From Siphonodentalium dalli (lineage: Eukaryota; Mollusca; Scaphopoda; Gadilida; Siphonodentaliidae): a stretch of DNA of 64,000 nt. The translations under genes and the position numbers were made by a program. Positions 15,101 to 27,694 of the stretch are shown one piece after another. The DNA lies in assembly GCA_032622095.1 (NCBI GenBank), contig CP136066.1:197400816-197464815 (forward strand), written 5' to 3'. How positions within the stretch are numbered: position 1 is the first letter of the stretch; every line of letters begins with the position of its first letter. The notes beneath the pieces were generated by a model that had not been told where the DNA came from, did no database searches, and saw only the letters and a program-made list of their open reading frames with translations.

Positions 15101-18100
15101 GAGGAGAACATTTTATCATGAGAACGAGGAGCACATTTTATCATAGAACGAGGAGGACATTTTATCATGAGAACGAGGAGAACATTTTATCATGAGAACG
15201 AGGAGCACATTTTATCATGAGAACGAGGAGCACATTTTATCATGAGAGCGAGGAGTACATTTTATCATGAGAACGAGGAGCACATTTTATCATAGAACGA
15301 GGAGCACATTTTATCATGAGAACGAGGAGTACATTTTATCATGAGAACGAGGAGCACATTTTATCATAGAACGAGGAGCACATTTTATCATGAGAGCGAG
15401 GAGCACATTTTATCATGAGAACGAGAACGAGGGGCACATTTTATCATGAGAACGAGGAGCACATTTTATCATGAGAACGAGGAGAACATTTTATCATGAG
15501 AACGAGGAACACATTTTATCATGAGAACGAGGAGCACATTTTATCATGAGAACGAGGAGCACATTTTATCATAGAACGAGGAGTACATTTTATCATGAGA
15601 GCGAGGAGCACATTTTATCATGAGAACGAGGAGGACATTTTATCATGAGAACGAGGAGCACATTTTATCATGAGAACGAGGAGAACATTTTTATCATGAG
15701 AACGAGGAGCACATTTTATCATGAGAACGAGGAGCACATTTTATCATGAGAGCGAGGAGTACATTTTATCATGAGAACGAGGAGCACATTTTATCATAGA
15801 ACGAGGAGCACATTTTATCATGAGAACGAGGAGTACATTTTATCATGAGAACGAGGAGCACATTTTATCATGAGAACGAGGAGCACATTTTATCATAGAA
15901 CGAGGAGCACATTTTATCATGAGAGCGAGGAGTACATTTTATCATGAGAACGAGGAGCACATTTTATCATAGAACGAGGAGCACATTTTATCATGAGAAC
16001 GAGGAGTACATTTTATCATGAGAACGAGGAGCACATTTTATCATAGAACGAGGAGCACATTTTATCATGAGAGCGAGGAGCACATTTTATCATGAGAACG
16101 AGAACGAGGAGCACATTTTATCATGAGAACGAGGAGCACATTTTATCATGAGAACGAGGAGAACATTTTATCATGAGAACGAGGAACACATTTTATCATG
16201 AGAACGAGGAGCACATTTTATCATGAGAACGAGGAGCACATTTTATCATGAGAACGAGGAGTACATTTTATCATGAGAGCGAGGAGCACATTTTATCATG
16301 AGAACGAGGAGGACATTTTATCATGAGAACGAGGAGCACATTTTATCATGAGAACGAGGAGAACATTTTATCATGAGAACGAGGAGCACATTTTATCATG
16401 AGAACGAGGAGCACATTTTATCATGAGAGCGAGGAGTACATTTTATCATGAGAACGAGGAGCACATTTTATCATAGAACGAGGAGCACATTTTATCATGA
16501 GAACGAGGAGTACATTTTATCATGAGAACGAGGAGCACATTTTATCATGAGAACGAGGAGCACATTTTATCATAGAACGAGGAGCACATTTTATCATAGA
16601 ACGAGGAGAACATTTTATCATGAGAACGAGGAGCACATTTTATCATAGAACGAGGAGGACATTTTATCTTGAGAACGGGGAGAACATTTTATCATGAGAA
16701 CGAGGAGCACATTTTATCATGAGAACGAGGAGCACATTTTATCATGAGAGCGAGGAGTACATTTTATCATGAGAACGAGGAGCACATTTTATCATAGAAC
16801 GAGGAGCACATTTTATCATGAGAACGAGGAGTACATTTTATCATGAGAACGAGGAGCACATTTTATCATAGAACGAGGAGCACGTTTTATCATGAGAGCG
16901 AGGAGCACATTTTATCATGAGAACGAGAACGAGGAGCACATTTTATCATGAGAACGAGGAGCACATTTTATCATGAGAACGAGGAGAACATTTTATCATG
17001 AGAACGAGGAGCACATTTTATCATGAGAACGAGGAGCACATTTTATCATGAGAGCGAGGAGTACATTTTATCATAAGAACGAGGAGCACATTTTATCATA
17101 GAACGAGGAGCACATTTTATCATGAGAACGAGGAGTACATTTTATCATGAGAACGAGGAGCACATTTTATCATGAGAACGAGGAGCACATTTTATCATGA
17201 GAACGAGGAGCACATTTTATCATGAGAGCGAGGAGTACATTTTATCATGAGAACGAGGAGCACATTTTATCATAGAACGAGGAGCACATTTTATCATGAG
17301 AACGAGGAGTACATTTTATCATGAGAACGAGGAGCACATTTTATCATGAGAACGAGGAGCACATTTTATCATAGAACGAGGAGAACATTTTATCATGAGA
17401 ACGAGGAGCACATTTTATCATAGAACGAGGAGCACATTTTATCATGAGAACGAGGAGAACATTTTATCATGAGAACGAGGAGCACATTTTATCATGAGAA
17501 CGAGGAGCACATTTTATCATGAGAGCGAGGAGTACATTTTATCATGAGAACGAGGAGCACATTTTATCATAGAACGAGGAGAACATTTTATCATGAGAAC
17601 GAGGAGCACATTTTATCATAGAACGAGGAGGACATTTTATCATGAGAACGAGGAGAACATTTTATCATGAGAACGAGGAGCACATTTTATCATGAGAACG
17701 AGGAGCACATTTTATCATGAGAGCGAGGAGTACATTTTATCATGAGAACGAGGAGCACATTTTATCATAGAACGAGGAGCACGTTTTATCATGAGAGCGA
17801 GGAGCACATTTTATCATGAGAACGAGAACGAGGAGCACATTTTATCATGAGAACGAGGAGCACATTTTATCATGAGAACGAGGAGAACATTTTATCATGA
17901 GAACGAGGAACACATTTTATCATGAGAACGAGGAGCACATTTTATCATGAGAACGAGGAGCACATTTTATCATGAGAACGAGGAGTACATTTTATCATGA
18001 GAGCGAGGAGCACATTTTATCATGAGAACGAGGAGGATATTTTATCATGAGAACGAGGAGCACATTTTATCATGAGAACGAGGAGAACATTTTATCATGA

Positions 18101-21100
18101 GAACGAGGAGCACATTTTATCATGAGAACGAGGAGCACATTTTATCATGAGAGCGAGGAGTACATTTTATCATGAGAACGAGGAGCACATTTTATCATAG
18201 AACGAGGAGCACATTTTATCATGAGAACGAGGAGTACATTTTATCATGAGAACGAGGAGCACATTTTATCATAGAACGAGGAGCACGTTTTATCATGAGA
18301 GCGAGGAGCACATTTTATCGTGAGAACGAGAACGAGGAGCACATTTTATCATGAGAACGAGGAGCACATTTTATCATGAGAACGAGGAGAACATTTTATC
18401 ATGAGAACGAGGAGCACATTTTATCATGAGAACGAGGAGCACATTTTATCATGAGCGAGGAGTACATTTTATCATAAGAACGAGGAGCACATTTTATCAT
18501 AGAACGAGGAGCACATTTTATCATGAGAACGAGGAGTACATTTTATCATGAGAACGAGGAGCACATTTTATCATGAGAACGAGGAGCACATTTTATCATG
18601 AGAACGAGGAGCACATTTTATCATGAGAGCGAGGAGTACATTTTATCATGAGAACGAGGAGCACATTTTATCATAGAACGAGGAGCACATTTTATCATGA
18701 GAACGAGGAGTACATTTTATCATGAGAGCGAGGAGCACATTTTATCATGAGAACGAGGAGGACATTTTATCATGAGAACGAGGAGCACATTTTATCATGA
18801 GAACGAGGAGAACATTTTATCATGAGAACGAGGAGCACATTTTATCATGAGAACGAGGAGCACATTTTATCATGAGAACGAGGAGAACATTTTATCATGA
18901 GAACGAGGAGCACATTTTATCATAGAACGAGGAGGACATTTTATCATGAGAACGGGGAGTACATTTTATCATGAGAACGAGGAGCACATTTTATCATGAG
19001 AACGAGGAGCACATTTTATCATGAGAGCGAGGAGTACATTTTATCATGAGAACGAGGAGCACATTTTATCATAGAACGAGGAGCACATTTTATCATGAGA
19101 ACGAGGAGTACATTTTATCATGAGAACGAGGAGCACATTTTATCATAGAACGAGGAGCACGTTTTATCATGAGAGCGAGGAGCACATTTTATCATGAGAA
19201 CGAGAACGAGGAGCACATTTTATCATGAGAACGAGGAGCACATTTTATCATGAGAACGAGGAGAACATTTTATCATGAGAACGAGGAGCACATTTTATCA
19301 TGAGAACGAGGAGCACATTTTATCATGAGAGCGAGGAGTACATTTTATCATAAGAACGAGGAGCACATTTTATCATAGAACGAGGAGCACATTTTATCAT
19401 GAGAACGAGGAGTACATTTTATCATGAGAACGAGGAGCACATTTTATCATGAGAACGAGGAGCACATTTTATCATGAGAACGAGGAGCACATTTTATCAT
19501 GAGAGCGAGGAGTACATTTTATCATGAGAACAAGGAGCACATTTTATCATAGAACGAGGAGCACATTTTATCATGAGAACGAGGAGTACATTTTATCATG
19601 AGAACGAGGAGCACATTTTATCATGAGAACGAGGAGCACATTTTATCATAGAACGAGGAGAACATTTTATCATGAGAACGAGGAGCACATTTTATCATAG
19701 AACGAGGAGGACATTTTATCATGAGAACGAGGAGAACATTTTATCATGAGAACGAGGAGCACATTTTATCATGAGAACGAGGAGCACATTTTATCATGAG
19801 AGCGAGGAGTACATTTTATCATGAGAACGAGGAGCACATTTTATCATAGAACGAGGAGCACATTTTATCATGAGAACGAGGAGTACATTTTATCATGAGA
19901 ACGAGGAGCACATTTTATCATAGAACGAGGAGCACATTTTATCATGAGAGCGAGGAGCACATTTTATCATGAGAACGAGAACGAGGGGCACATTTTATCA
20001 TGAGAACGAGGAGCACATTTTATCATGAGAACGAGGAGAACATTTTATCATGAGAACGAGGAACACATTTTATCATGAGAACGAGGAGCACATTTTATCA
20101 TGAGAACGAGGAGCACATTTTATCATAGAACGAGGAGTACATTTTATCATGAGAGCGAGGAGCACATTTTATCATGAGAACGAGGAGGACATTTTATCAT
20201 GAGAACGAGGAGCACATTTTATCATGAGAACGAGGAGAACATTTTATCATGAGAACGAGGAGCACATTTTATCATGAGAACGAGGAGCACATTTTATCAT
20301 GAGAGCGAGGAGTACATTTTATCATGAGAACGAGGAGCACATTTTATCATAGAACGAGGAGCACATTTTATCATGAGAACGAGGAGTACATTTTATCATG
20401 AGAACGAGGAGCACATTTTATCATGAGAACGAGGAGCACATTTTATCATAGAACGAGGAGCACATTTTATCATGAGAGCGAGGAGTACATTTTATCATGA
20501 GAACGAGGAGCACATTTTATCATAGAACGAGGAGCACATTTTATCATGAGAACGAGGAGTACATTTTATCATGAGAACGAGGAGCACATTTTATCATAGA
20601 ACGAGGAGCACATTTTATCATGAGAGCGAGGAGCACATTTTATCATGAGAACGAGAACGAGGAGCACATTTTATCATGAGAACGAGGAGCACATTTTATC
20701 ATGAGAACGAGGAACACATTTTATCATGAGAACGAGGAGCACATTTTATCATGAGAACGAGGAGCACATTTTATCATGAGAACGAGGAGTACATTTTATC
20801 ATGAGAGCGAGGAGCACATTTTATCATGAGAACGAGGAGGACATTTTATCATGAGAACGAGGAGCACATTTTATCATGAGAACGAGGAGAACATTTTATC
20901 ATGAGAACGAGGAGCACATTTTATCATGAGAACGAGGAGCACATTTTATCATGAGAACGAGGAGCACATTTTATCATGAGAGCGAGGAGTACATTTTATC
21001 ATGAGAACGAGGAGCACATTTTATCATAGAACGAGGAGCACATTTTATCATGAGAACGAGGAGTACATTTTATCATGAGAACGAGGAGCACATTGTATCA

Positions 21101-22720
21101 TGAGAACGAGGAGCACATTTTATCATAGAACGAGGAGAACATTTTATCATGAGAACGAGGAGCACATTTTATCATAGAACGAGGAGGACATTTTATCATG
21201 AGAACGGGGAGAACATTTTATCATGAGAACGAGGAGCACATTTTATCATGAGAACGAGGAGCACATTTTATCATGAGAGCGAGGAGTACATTTTATCATG
21301 AGAACGAGGAGCACATTTTATCATAGAACGAGGAGCACATTTTATCATGAGAACGAGGAGTACATTTTATCATGAGAACGAGGAGCACATTTTATCATTG
21401 AACGAGGAGCACGTTTTATCATGAGAGCGAGGAGCACATTTTATCATGAGAACGAGAACGAGGAGCACATTTTATCATGAGAACGAGGAGCACATTTTAT
21501 CATGAGAACGAGGAGAACATTTTATCATGAGAACGAGGAGCACATTTTATCATGAGAACGAGGAGCACATTTTATCATGAGAGCGAGGAGTACATTTTAT
21601 CATAAGAACGAGGAGCACATTTTATCATAGAACGAGGAGCACATTTTATCATGAGAACGAGGAGTACATTTTATCATGAGAACGAGGAGCACATTTTATC
21701 ATGAGAACGAGGAGAACATTTTATCATAAGAACGAGGAGCACATTTTATCATAGAACGAGGAGCACATTTTATCATGAGAACGAGGAGTACATTTTATCA
21801 TGAGAACGAGGAGCACATTTTATCATGAGAACGAGGAGCACATTTTATCATAGAACGAGGAGCACATTTTATCATAGAACGAGGAGAACATTTTATCATG
21901 AGAACGAGGAGGACATTTTATCATAGAACGAGGAGGACATTTTATCATGAGAACGAGGAGAACATTTTATCATGAGAACGAGGAGCACATTTTATCATGA
22001 GAACGAGGAGCACATTTTATCATGAGAGCGAGGAGTACATTTTATCATGAGAACGAGGGGCACATTTTATCATAGAACGAGGAGCACATTTTATCATGAG
22101 AACGAGGAGCAGATTTTATCATAGAACGAGGAGCACATTTTATCATGAGAGCGAGGAGCACATTTTATCATGAGAACGAGAACGAGGAGCACATTTTATC
22201 ATGAGAACGAGGAGCACATTTTATCATAGAACGAGGAGCACATTTTATCATGAGAGCGAGGAGCACATTTTATCATGAGAACGAGAACGAGGAGAACATT
22301 TTATCATAGAACGAGGAGCACATTTTATCATAGAACGAGGAGAACATTTTTTCATGAGAACGAGGAGCACATTTTATCATGAGAACGAGGAGTACATTTT
22401 ATCATGAGAACGAGGAGCACATTTTATCATAGAACGAGTAGCACATTTTATCATGAGAACGAGGAGCACATTTTATCATGAGAACGAGGAGCACATTTTA
22501 TCATAGAACGAGGAGCACATTTTATCATAGAACGAGGGGGACATTTTATCATGAGAACGAGGAGCACATTTCATCATGAGAACGAGGAGCACATTTTATC
22601 ATGAGAACGAGGAGCACATTTTATCATGAGAGCGAAGAGCACATTTTATCATGAGAACGAGGAGCACATTTTATCATGAGAACGAGGAGTACATTTGATC
22701 ATGAGAACGAGGAGCACATT

Positions 22721-23339
22721 GGGACGGTGGCCATTATTGTATGTTATCCCTAGTATGCCTAACATATATATATATATACTCCTGTTTCTCGTGTCATCCA
22801 TACATTTATGTATAATCTTCATTATTTTAGGATGATATATGACGGATAGCTTGTTATTCATTATCTCCTTCACTGTACGAATGTATCAACCCCCCCCCCA
22901 TTCGGTACGCGGGATTCAGTGTGTTCTGAAGCCGTGTGCGGGATTCATACCCCGGAATTAACTGGTATTCGGGTTCAACCAAAACATCTTGGACGCAGGT
23001 TTTGATGGCGCAAAATAATAGTGTGTGCTAGCTATCTGTATGAATGAGTGGGTAGAATAGCTTCTTGGGCATATTCGACAACCATGCCATCATAAAGTAT
23101 CATTAATCGTATCATAACGGCCTCATCGCGCCCATAATATACTCTACTCCAATATCATGTCAGGTATAATGGATCATAATGTGTCTATATAACTTCTGCT
23201 TGTATCTGTCTATGTCATTTATCGCATAATATTTCTTAACATGTATTCAGGATTCACCCCCCCCCTTTCCCCCAAAAATTAACTGGTATTCATGATTCAG
23301 GGGAGGGGGCGATACATTCCTATACACTTTAACACTCTG
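22721..23339. other. Unique AT-rich spacer after the satellite
   Basis: No gene is visible. It holds two C-tracts (about 22,890 and 23,258), each near a short shared word (AATTAACTGGTATTC), suggesting a decayed local duplication. A segment at about 22,780-22,878 resembles 28,875-28,975 (ATCCATACATT, TTCATTAT and ATGACGGATAG in the same order). Confidence 0.6.
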
Positions 23340-23680
23340 GACGGCTGTACAGTTCGCCAACCATTCCATCAATCTAACTTGTTATTCTCTTTCCGGTGTG
23401 ATTATCGCTGACCATGTTAGATGTGTCACATGGTCAGACACCCACTTAGATTGTATCTATAATGTTAACCTATAAAATAACAATAACAGTATAGAAATCC
23501 ATTGCATAACCAACACATTGGAATAAGATTCCAAAAATCCAAAAGAATCGAACTCATTTTCCAAGGTATATAGGGACTAAAGACCGTAGCCTATCAAAAG
23601 GTTAGAAGGAACTAAATGTTTTCCAAAGGCCTCAGTGTTAAAGTTTGGCCCCGCCCACTAAATTTGCTACACACGAATTG

Positions 23681-23701
23681 CACGAAATCGTAAATTTCGT
23701 G
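23681..23701. promoter_or_regulatory. Conserved hairpin upstream of the ASB-like gene
   Basis: A short inverted repeat (CACGAAAT, 4-5 base loop, ATTTCGTG) lies about 700 bp upstream of the likely start and is preserved in copy B at about 46,853-46,873. It sits in one of the best-conserved non-coding parts of the duplication, but recent duplication alone could explain this. A regulatory role is only a suggestion. Confidence 0.3.
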
Positions 23702-24377
23702 AAGCCCAAACGCGCATCTTTTGCCATGTATGAGTACTATCAGTATCCGAGCCACACTTTTTTCAACTTTTCAAACACACGTTTTCCACACTACCCCACT
23801 TTTTGCAAAAAAATTGAACTGCTGACGAAAGCAAATACCCAGCCTTATTCTCCCGTCAATGTTTAGAGACGAACGCATTTCAGACTAGGGGAAACCCACA
23901 TTTATAGGTACATGTATTATATTTGTAAATATAATTGAAATATTATACGCCTTCGGATCGTGAATTAGGTAATTTTCTATATTCGTGGTGACATATTTTG
24001 ATGGCACTCACTGTGCACCAGTCATCGATCGATTGATGATACACTGCTTTTTTATAATTAACTGCGAAGGTTGTCTCAACAATTTTTTTTAGAAGCAGTG
24101 ATACCTAATAAAATATAATGTAAAACATCCTATGAGGAGAACTGCTTTATATCCATGAACTCACAATTTTTTTTACTTTGTTGACAACATTGGTCTTTTT
24201 TCGCCTGTGAACAATAGCATTTTCGTTCAGCATTTGTCGGACGCGAACAATTTCTCACGTCGCAGATCGCACCCAGTGACATTGCAGTCAACGGGACGTT
24301 ACTCTATATTAATATATACCGATCGATTTCATTCTATTTTTATCCTCGACAAATGGTTCGTTCTTTCTGCGTCAGCG

Positions 24378-24540
24378 ATGAAAATAGCACAACTTTTGTT
24401 TACATGCTTATCACGGAAGTACGGTAACTATTGCAAAATATTGCGAACTGGATTTTGGTCCCTGTCAGATATTATGCCAATGACAGATCTACAACAGCTT
24501 ACACGCAAGACGTCAATGCTCATACGAGCTATTAACAGCG
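24378..24540 (+). CDS. ASB-like protein copy A, exon 1 (5' limit uncertain)
   Basis: The open frame ends at AACAGCG|GTAGGT, a good splice donor, at 24,540. Joining this base to the acceptor at 25,463 restores a GAG codon and continues in frame. The junction then reads LIRAINS-E-DIEQCRGLL, which has the helix pattern of an ankyrin repeat split by a phase-1 intron. The frame stays open upstream to an ATG at 24,207, but copy B has a stop and indels there, so that start is doubtful. In-frame ATGs at 24,378, 24,474, 24,480 and 24,516 are alternatives; the last has a homologous in-frame ATG in copy B. The 24,378 start is a compromise. A further non-coding 5' exon cannot be excluded. Confidence 0.5.
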
Positions 24541-25462
24541 GTAGGTTTGTTTGTTTGTTTGTTTTTATTTGAGGTTATCCTCATTTCAGCTGTTAACCTT
24601 GATCATGCCATGAATCTTTACTCCGCGATTACGCCCGTAGAGATCATAATCCACCAGTACAGAACCAGGGATGTTTTCACATTCTACAGGTGGACCATGC
24701 CATGAATATCTACTCCGACTTACGTCCGTATAGGGATCATAATCCACCAGTACAAAACCTGGAAACTTTTTGATGTTTTGACCTGTTCTGACACGAAACT
24801 TAATAACATTGAACAAACAAGAGAGGGAGTATACCCGGCAGAAATCGCATATTTGCTTGTAAGCGACGCAAAGCAAAATCGCTCAGAATGTCACTAAAAT
24901 CGTGTATTTAACTTAAAGGCCAACTTAATTTTCGCACCCCCAGATCACATATATAAAATATATGCCATATTATATACCATTTGAAAGAGGAAGCTCCGAA
25001 ACATTGTTCTAGCAACTTATCCGGTGTAATAAACTGTGAACATGTTGGGTTTTTTTTTTTGTGTTACCAACTTGTTTTTGTCATCTAAGATTGTAGTAAA
25101 AAGTGTATTATTTTCAATGGAGGGGGATTAACTATATATCTTAAAGATAGAGTTATTCCCCTTCCATTGAAATTTCATCTTTAGTTTGAATTATGTTGGA
25201 TTCTGGGGCCAAACGGAGGGAATCTTTCTATGATTTCAGCTGATTTCTATTTCTCTGTGGGCATCTTCTGAGACACAGTTGTTTCAAATTGTGATGAACT
25301 GTAGTATTTTAATTTTAGATTGTTAATAAAACCGTATGTCAAGTCACTATAAACAATATAATCGTTGACTCTAAAATTAAGTGGGCCTTTAAATCTGGAT
25401 TTTGGACCAGTCACCTTCAACTACTATGCATGATATTGGTCATTTTCAATTATTTTTTTCAG
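24541..25462 (+). other. Intron of ASB-like copy A (phase 1, GT-AG)
   Basis: A 922-bp intron starts with GTAGGT and ends with a long pyrimidine tract, TATTTTTTTCAG. More than half is a TTAA-flanked MITE. The homologous intron in copy B (47,812-49,546) is 1,735 bp because another element inserted inside the same MITE. Confidence 0.7.
24917..25388. mobile_element. TTAA-flanked MITE in the copy A intron
   Basis: It starts AGGCCAACTTAATTTTCG and ends AAATTAAGTGGGCCT (inverted), and is bracketed by TTAA on both sides (24,913-24,916 and 25,389-25,392). It has no coding capacity. TTAA duplication fits piggyBac- or Kolobok-type transposases; I cannot choose between them without the autonomous partner. 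Internal sequence includes a hairpin-like pair around TTCAATGGAGGGG and CCCCTTCCATTGAA. Confidence 0.75.
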
Positions 25463-26379
25463 AGGACATAGAACAATGCCGTGGGTTGTTGGTCAAAAAT
25501 AGGGATTTGGCTATCAGCTCTTATACCGTGGTCGCCCCATTGGTTGAATGTGCCCAGACAGGAAATGTCGCCATATTCGAGCTGCTTTTGGAGTTTGGAG
25601 CGCGCATCGAATGCAGCGACAGTAAGCAATATTCTCCTCTGCACTACGCAGCGTGGCTAAATCACCACGAAATCGTAGATATTCTACTACGGAAAGGGGC
25701 GAAACACGACGAAGTCACACGATGTAAGAATACTCCTCTATCTCTGGCGTGCCGTGGCAGCTACACCGACATTGCACTGACCCTATTGGATAAAACATGT
25801 AACGTATGTAACTCAGACAAGGACATGGACACGCCAATACATTATGCTGCAGAGAACGGCAATGTTGAGCTCGGCAGAGCACTTCTGAAATATGGTGCTG
25901 ATCTAGACGTAAAAAATTCATATGACATCACTCCTCTTTGGATCGCTGCGTATAAGGGCCAAACGAGTTTTGTTAAATTTCTTTTCGAACAATTTGTGGA
26001 TCTGGACGTTTTATCTCGCGGTAGAAGAGAATGTCTCTGGATGGTCAAAAATATGTTTTCTATCCCAAGATCACCGTTCGAAGTTGCTGCATTTAAGGGC
26101 AATGTGGATATTGTTTTCCTGCTGGCTGAAGCAGGTTGTTCTCTGACAAGGATGGATGAGACGTGGTTGGACGATATGTCTAATATATTATTGCAAATTC
26201 ATCTCGAGGAAGACCCAATTGTTCTATTGACTAACTTGATACGGAATCCAAGGAGCTTGCTATCAGCTGTGCGGATTTTCTTAAGACGATATCTCGGAAA
26301 TGACACCGCTATAGCGATGAATCAGGTGGAGATACCACAACCATTACGACAATATGTTCTCATGGCCAATGCGAAATAA
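25463..26379 (+). CDS. Ankyrin repeat and SOCS box (ASB-like) protein copy A, exon 2
   Basis: The exon follows TTTTTTTCAG and encodes 304 residues to the stop. Six ankyrin repeats are visible at about residues 22-50, 55-83, 88-116, 121-149, 154-182 and 203-230 (SPLHYAAW, TPLSLA, TPIHYAAENGN, TPLWIAAYKG, SPFEVAAFKGN). The last 44 residues (26,245-26,376) look like a SOCS box: an elongin-binding BC-box (SLLSAVRIFL) and a Cul5-box-like IPQP followed by LRQYVL. ASB proteins are known as substrate receptors of cullin-5 ubiquitin ligases; the substrate here is unknown. The usual BC-box cysteine is valine in both copies. An AATAAA overlaps the stop codon but is not conserved in copy B, so it is probably not the functional poly(A) signal. 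The frame is intact. Confidence 0.88.
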
Positions 26380-26925
26380 AAATTTAAGCCTGACTATAAT
26401 ATCGTGAATAACTGGAATATATCTAGCGATTCCCCGTCCGATTTTACAACAAATAATTCGGAAATTCCAGTTAACAGAAAATACATATACATGCAATCAC
26501 CACCATTCGCATCACACAGGGGTGGTGAAAATCCACAAAATCACACATTTGTAATACGACGAAAACGATCACTGAAGCTCATAATTGAGAACGCTCTTTA
26601 TGATGAACCGCTTTTGTGCGACAGAAACAAGGACACACTTTATAATAGGCGATGTTTGGATTTGATTTGCTAAGCTGAAAATATATTCAAAACTTTAAAA
26701 CTTCCCCGTTTGGAAGTCGATAGCTGGCCGCCAAAAGGTTCTATTTATGCAGGACTCATATATATATACCCGATAGTGAACGATGCTCTATCAAGAGCTA
26801 TCAAATACACAAAGCGAATTTCTGATTATTTGATTAAAAAAATATTATGTTGAATAATTGTTAACATTGTTATATATATGTTATTATTTTGACATCGGTC
26901 TCGTGTGGATGTTTAATGTCATTAA
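26380..26925. other. 3' flank of ASB-like copy A
   Basis: This is homologous to about 50,458-50,850, so it probably includes 3' UTR. The open frame at 26,404-26,673 is broken in copy B and shows no recognisable domain, so it is not called as a gene. Confidence 0.5.
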
Positions 26926-27372
26926 AGGCCCACTTAATTTTCGAACCCCATATCAGATGTTATAAAATATATTGCATATTATATACCTTTGGAAGGGGAA
27001 GATCCAAAACATTGAATTTTCAATTAATTGATGTAATAAACTGTGAACATGTTGTTTTTTTTTTAGATATGGACGTCTGTTCTGCGCTAAAGTTTCAGCA
27101 CAAAGACGATTATTTTCAATGGAAGGCGAATCAATTTATATATTTAGATATAACGTTATTCCCTTCCATTGAACATAATGAAACTTGTGCATAGAACACC
27201 AAGTCGGTATCGCACACACCAAGTCGGTATCGCAACAAAAACAACATGTTCACTGTTTATTACACAGAATAAGTTGATAATACAATGTTTTGGAGCTTCC
27301 TCTTTCAAATTGTATATCATATGACATATACTTTATATAAAATTATCTGGGGTTCGAAAATTGAGTGGGCCT
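26926..27372. mobile_element. TTAA-flanked MITE with long terminal inverted repeats (447 bp)
   Basis: It is the same family as the intronic MITE. It begins AGGCCCACTTAATTTTCGAA, ends with the inverted form, and is flanked by TTAA at 26,922-26,925 and 27,373-27,376. The arms are roughly 140 bp, each containing TGTAATAAACWGTGAACATG-like text, so the element can fold into a long hairpin. A short direct repeat (AAGTCGGTATCGCA twice) lies in the loop. Confidence 0.85.
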
Positions 27373-27376
27373 TTAA

Positions 27377-27694
27377 CTTTATAACTATGCCCATTTTACC
27401 ATAATTTCAAAATCAGGGACGTTACGACGGGGAGGTGTTGATCAAACGTTTTTTTTCTTCAAATTCTATTTAAATCACATTGTAATGTATCTGTAATTTT
27501 AAGAACATCAATTTGCATTCCATTTAATCTTAATAAAATCCATTCGTAGAATGTACTCTCTACATGATCTCAGATGAGTCGTAATTCTGTAACAATTTAT
27601 CAACAGAGTTATCTAAGTTCGATGTTATTACACCAGGTTAATAACTTCCGTATATAATTGCGAAGAATTTGAGATCTATTTTATCAATAATCAC
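27377..27694. other. No feature seen
   Basis: AT-rich sequence with no supported gene and no repeat structure that I could recognise. Confidence 0.5.

Larger units (their letters stand above)
1..22720 (+). repeat. 25-bp minisatellite array (about 900 monomers), open to the left
   Basis: The whole stretch is head-to-tail copies of a 25-bp monomer whose core reads GAACGAGGAGCACATTTTAT, preceded by ATCATGA. Three length classes are visible: 25 bp; 24 bp (TCATAGAACG, lacking one G, which destroys the TCATGA palindrome); and 31 bp (an extra GAACGA). One internal site is four-way variable (GAG followed by CAC, TAC, AAC or GAC), and GAGCG replaces GAACG in a recurring subset. All reading frames on both strands hit stops within a few monomers, so it is not coding. 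The array begins before base 1 and stops abruptly after GGAGCACATT at 22,720. The last kilobase has more private variants than the interior, as expected at an array edge. Function is unknown; it could be a heterochromatic, subtelomeric or interstitial satellite. Confidence 0.98.
23340..26760 (+). repeat. Duplicated locus, copy A (ASB-like gene and flanks)
   Basis: This segment aligns collinearly with 43,340-50,850. Shared flank landmarks include CTAACTTGTTATTCT, ATGTTAGATGTGTCAC, the CACGAAAT/ATTTCGTG hairpin and the text around TTTAAAACTTCC after the gene. Copy A lacks three insertions present in copy B and so represents the empty-site state. Both copies lie on the + strand about 20-24 kb apart, as expected for a dispersed segmental duplication. 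Confidence 0.9.

Noticed and set aside
1-22720. CRISPR array
   Set aside because: Repeats are contiguous with no unique spacers, the context is eukaryotic, and no cas-like genes are present.
22649-22873. 74-aa minus-strand frame at the array edge
   Set aside because: It starts outside and runs into the satellite; no domain.
24207-24377. Extended N-terminus of ASB-like copy A from ATG 24,207
   Set aside because: The homologous part of copy B has a stop and indels that break the frame, so coding status is unlikely; left outside the exon call.
26404-26673. 89-aa open frame downstream of ASB-like copy A
   Set aside because: Not conserved as a frame in copy B; probably 3' UTR.
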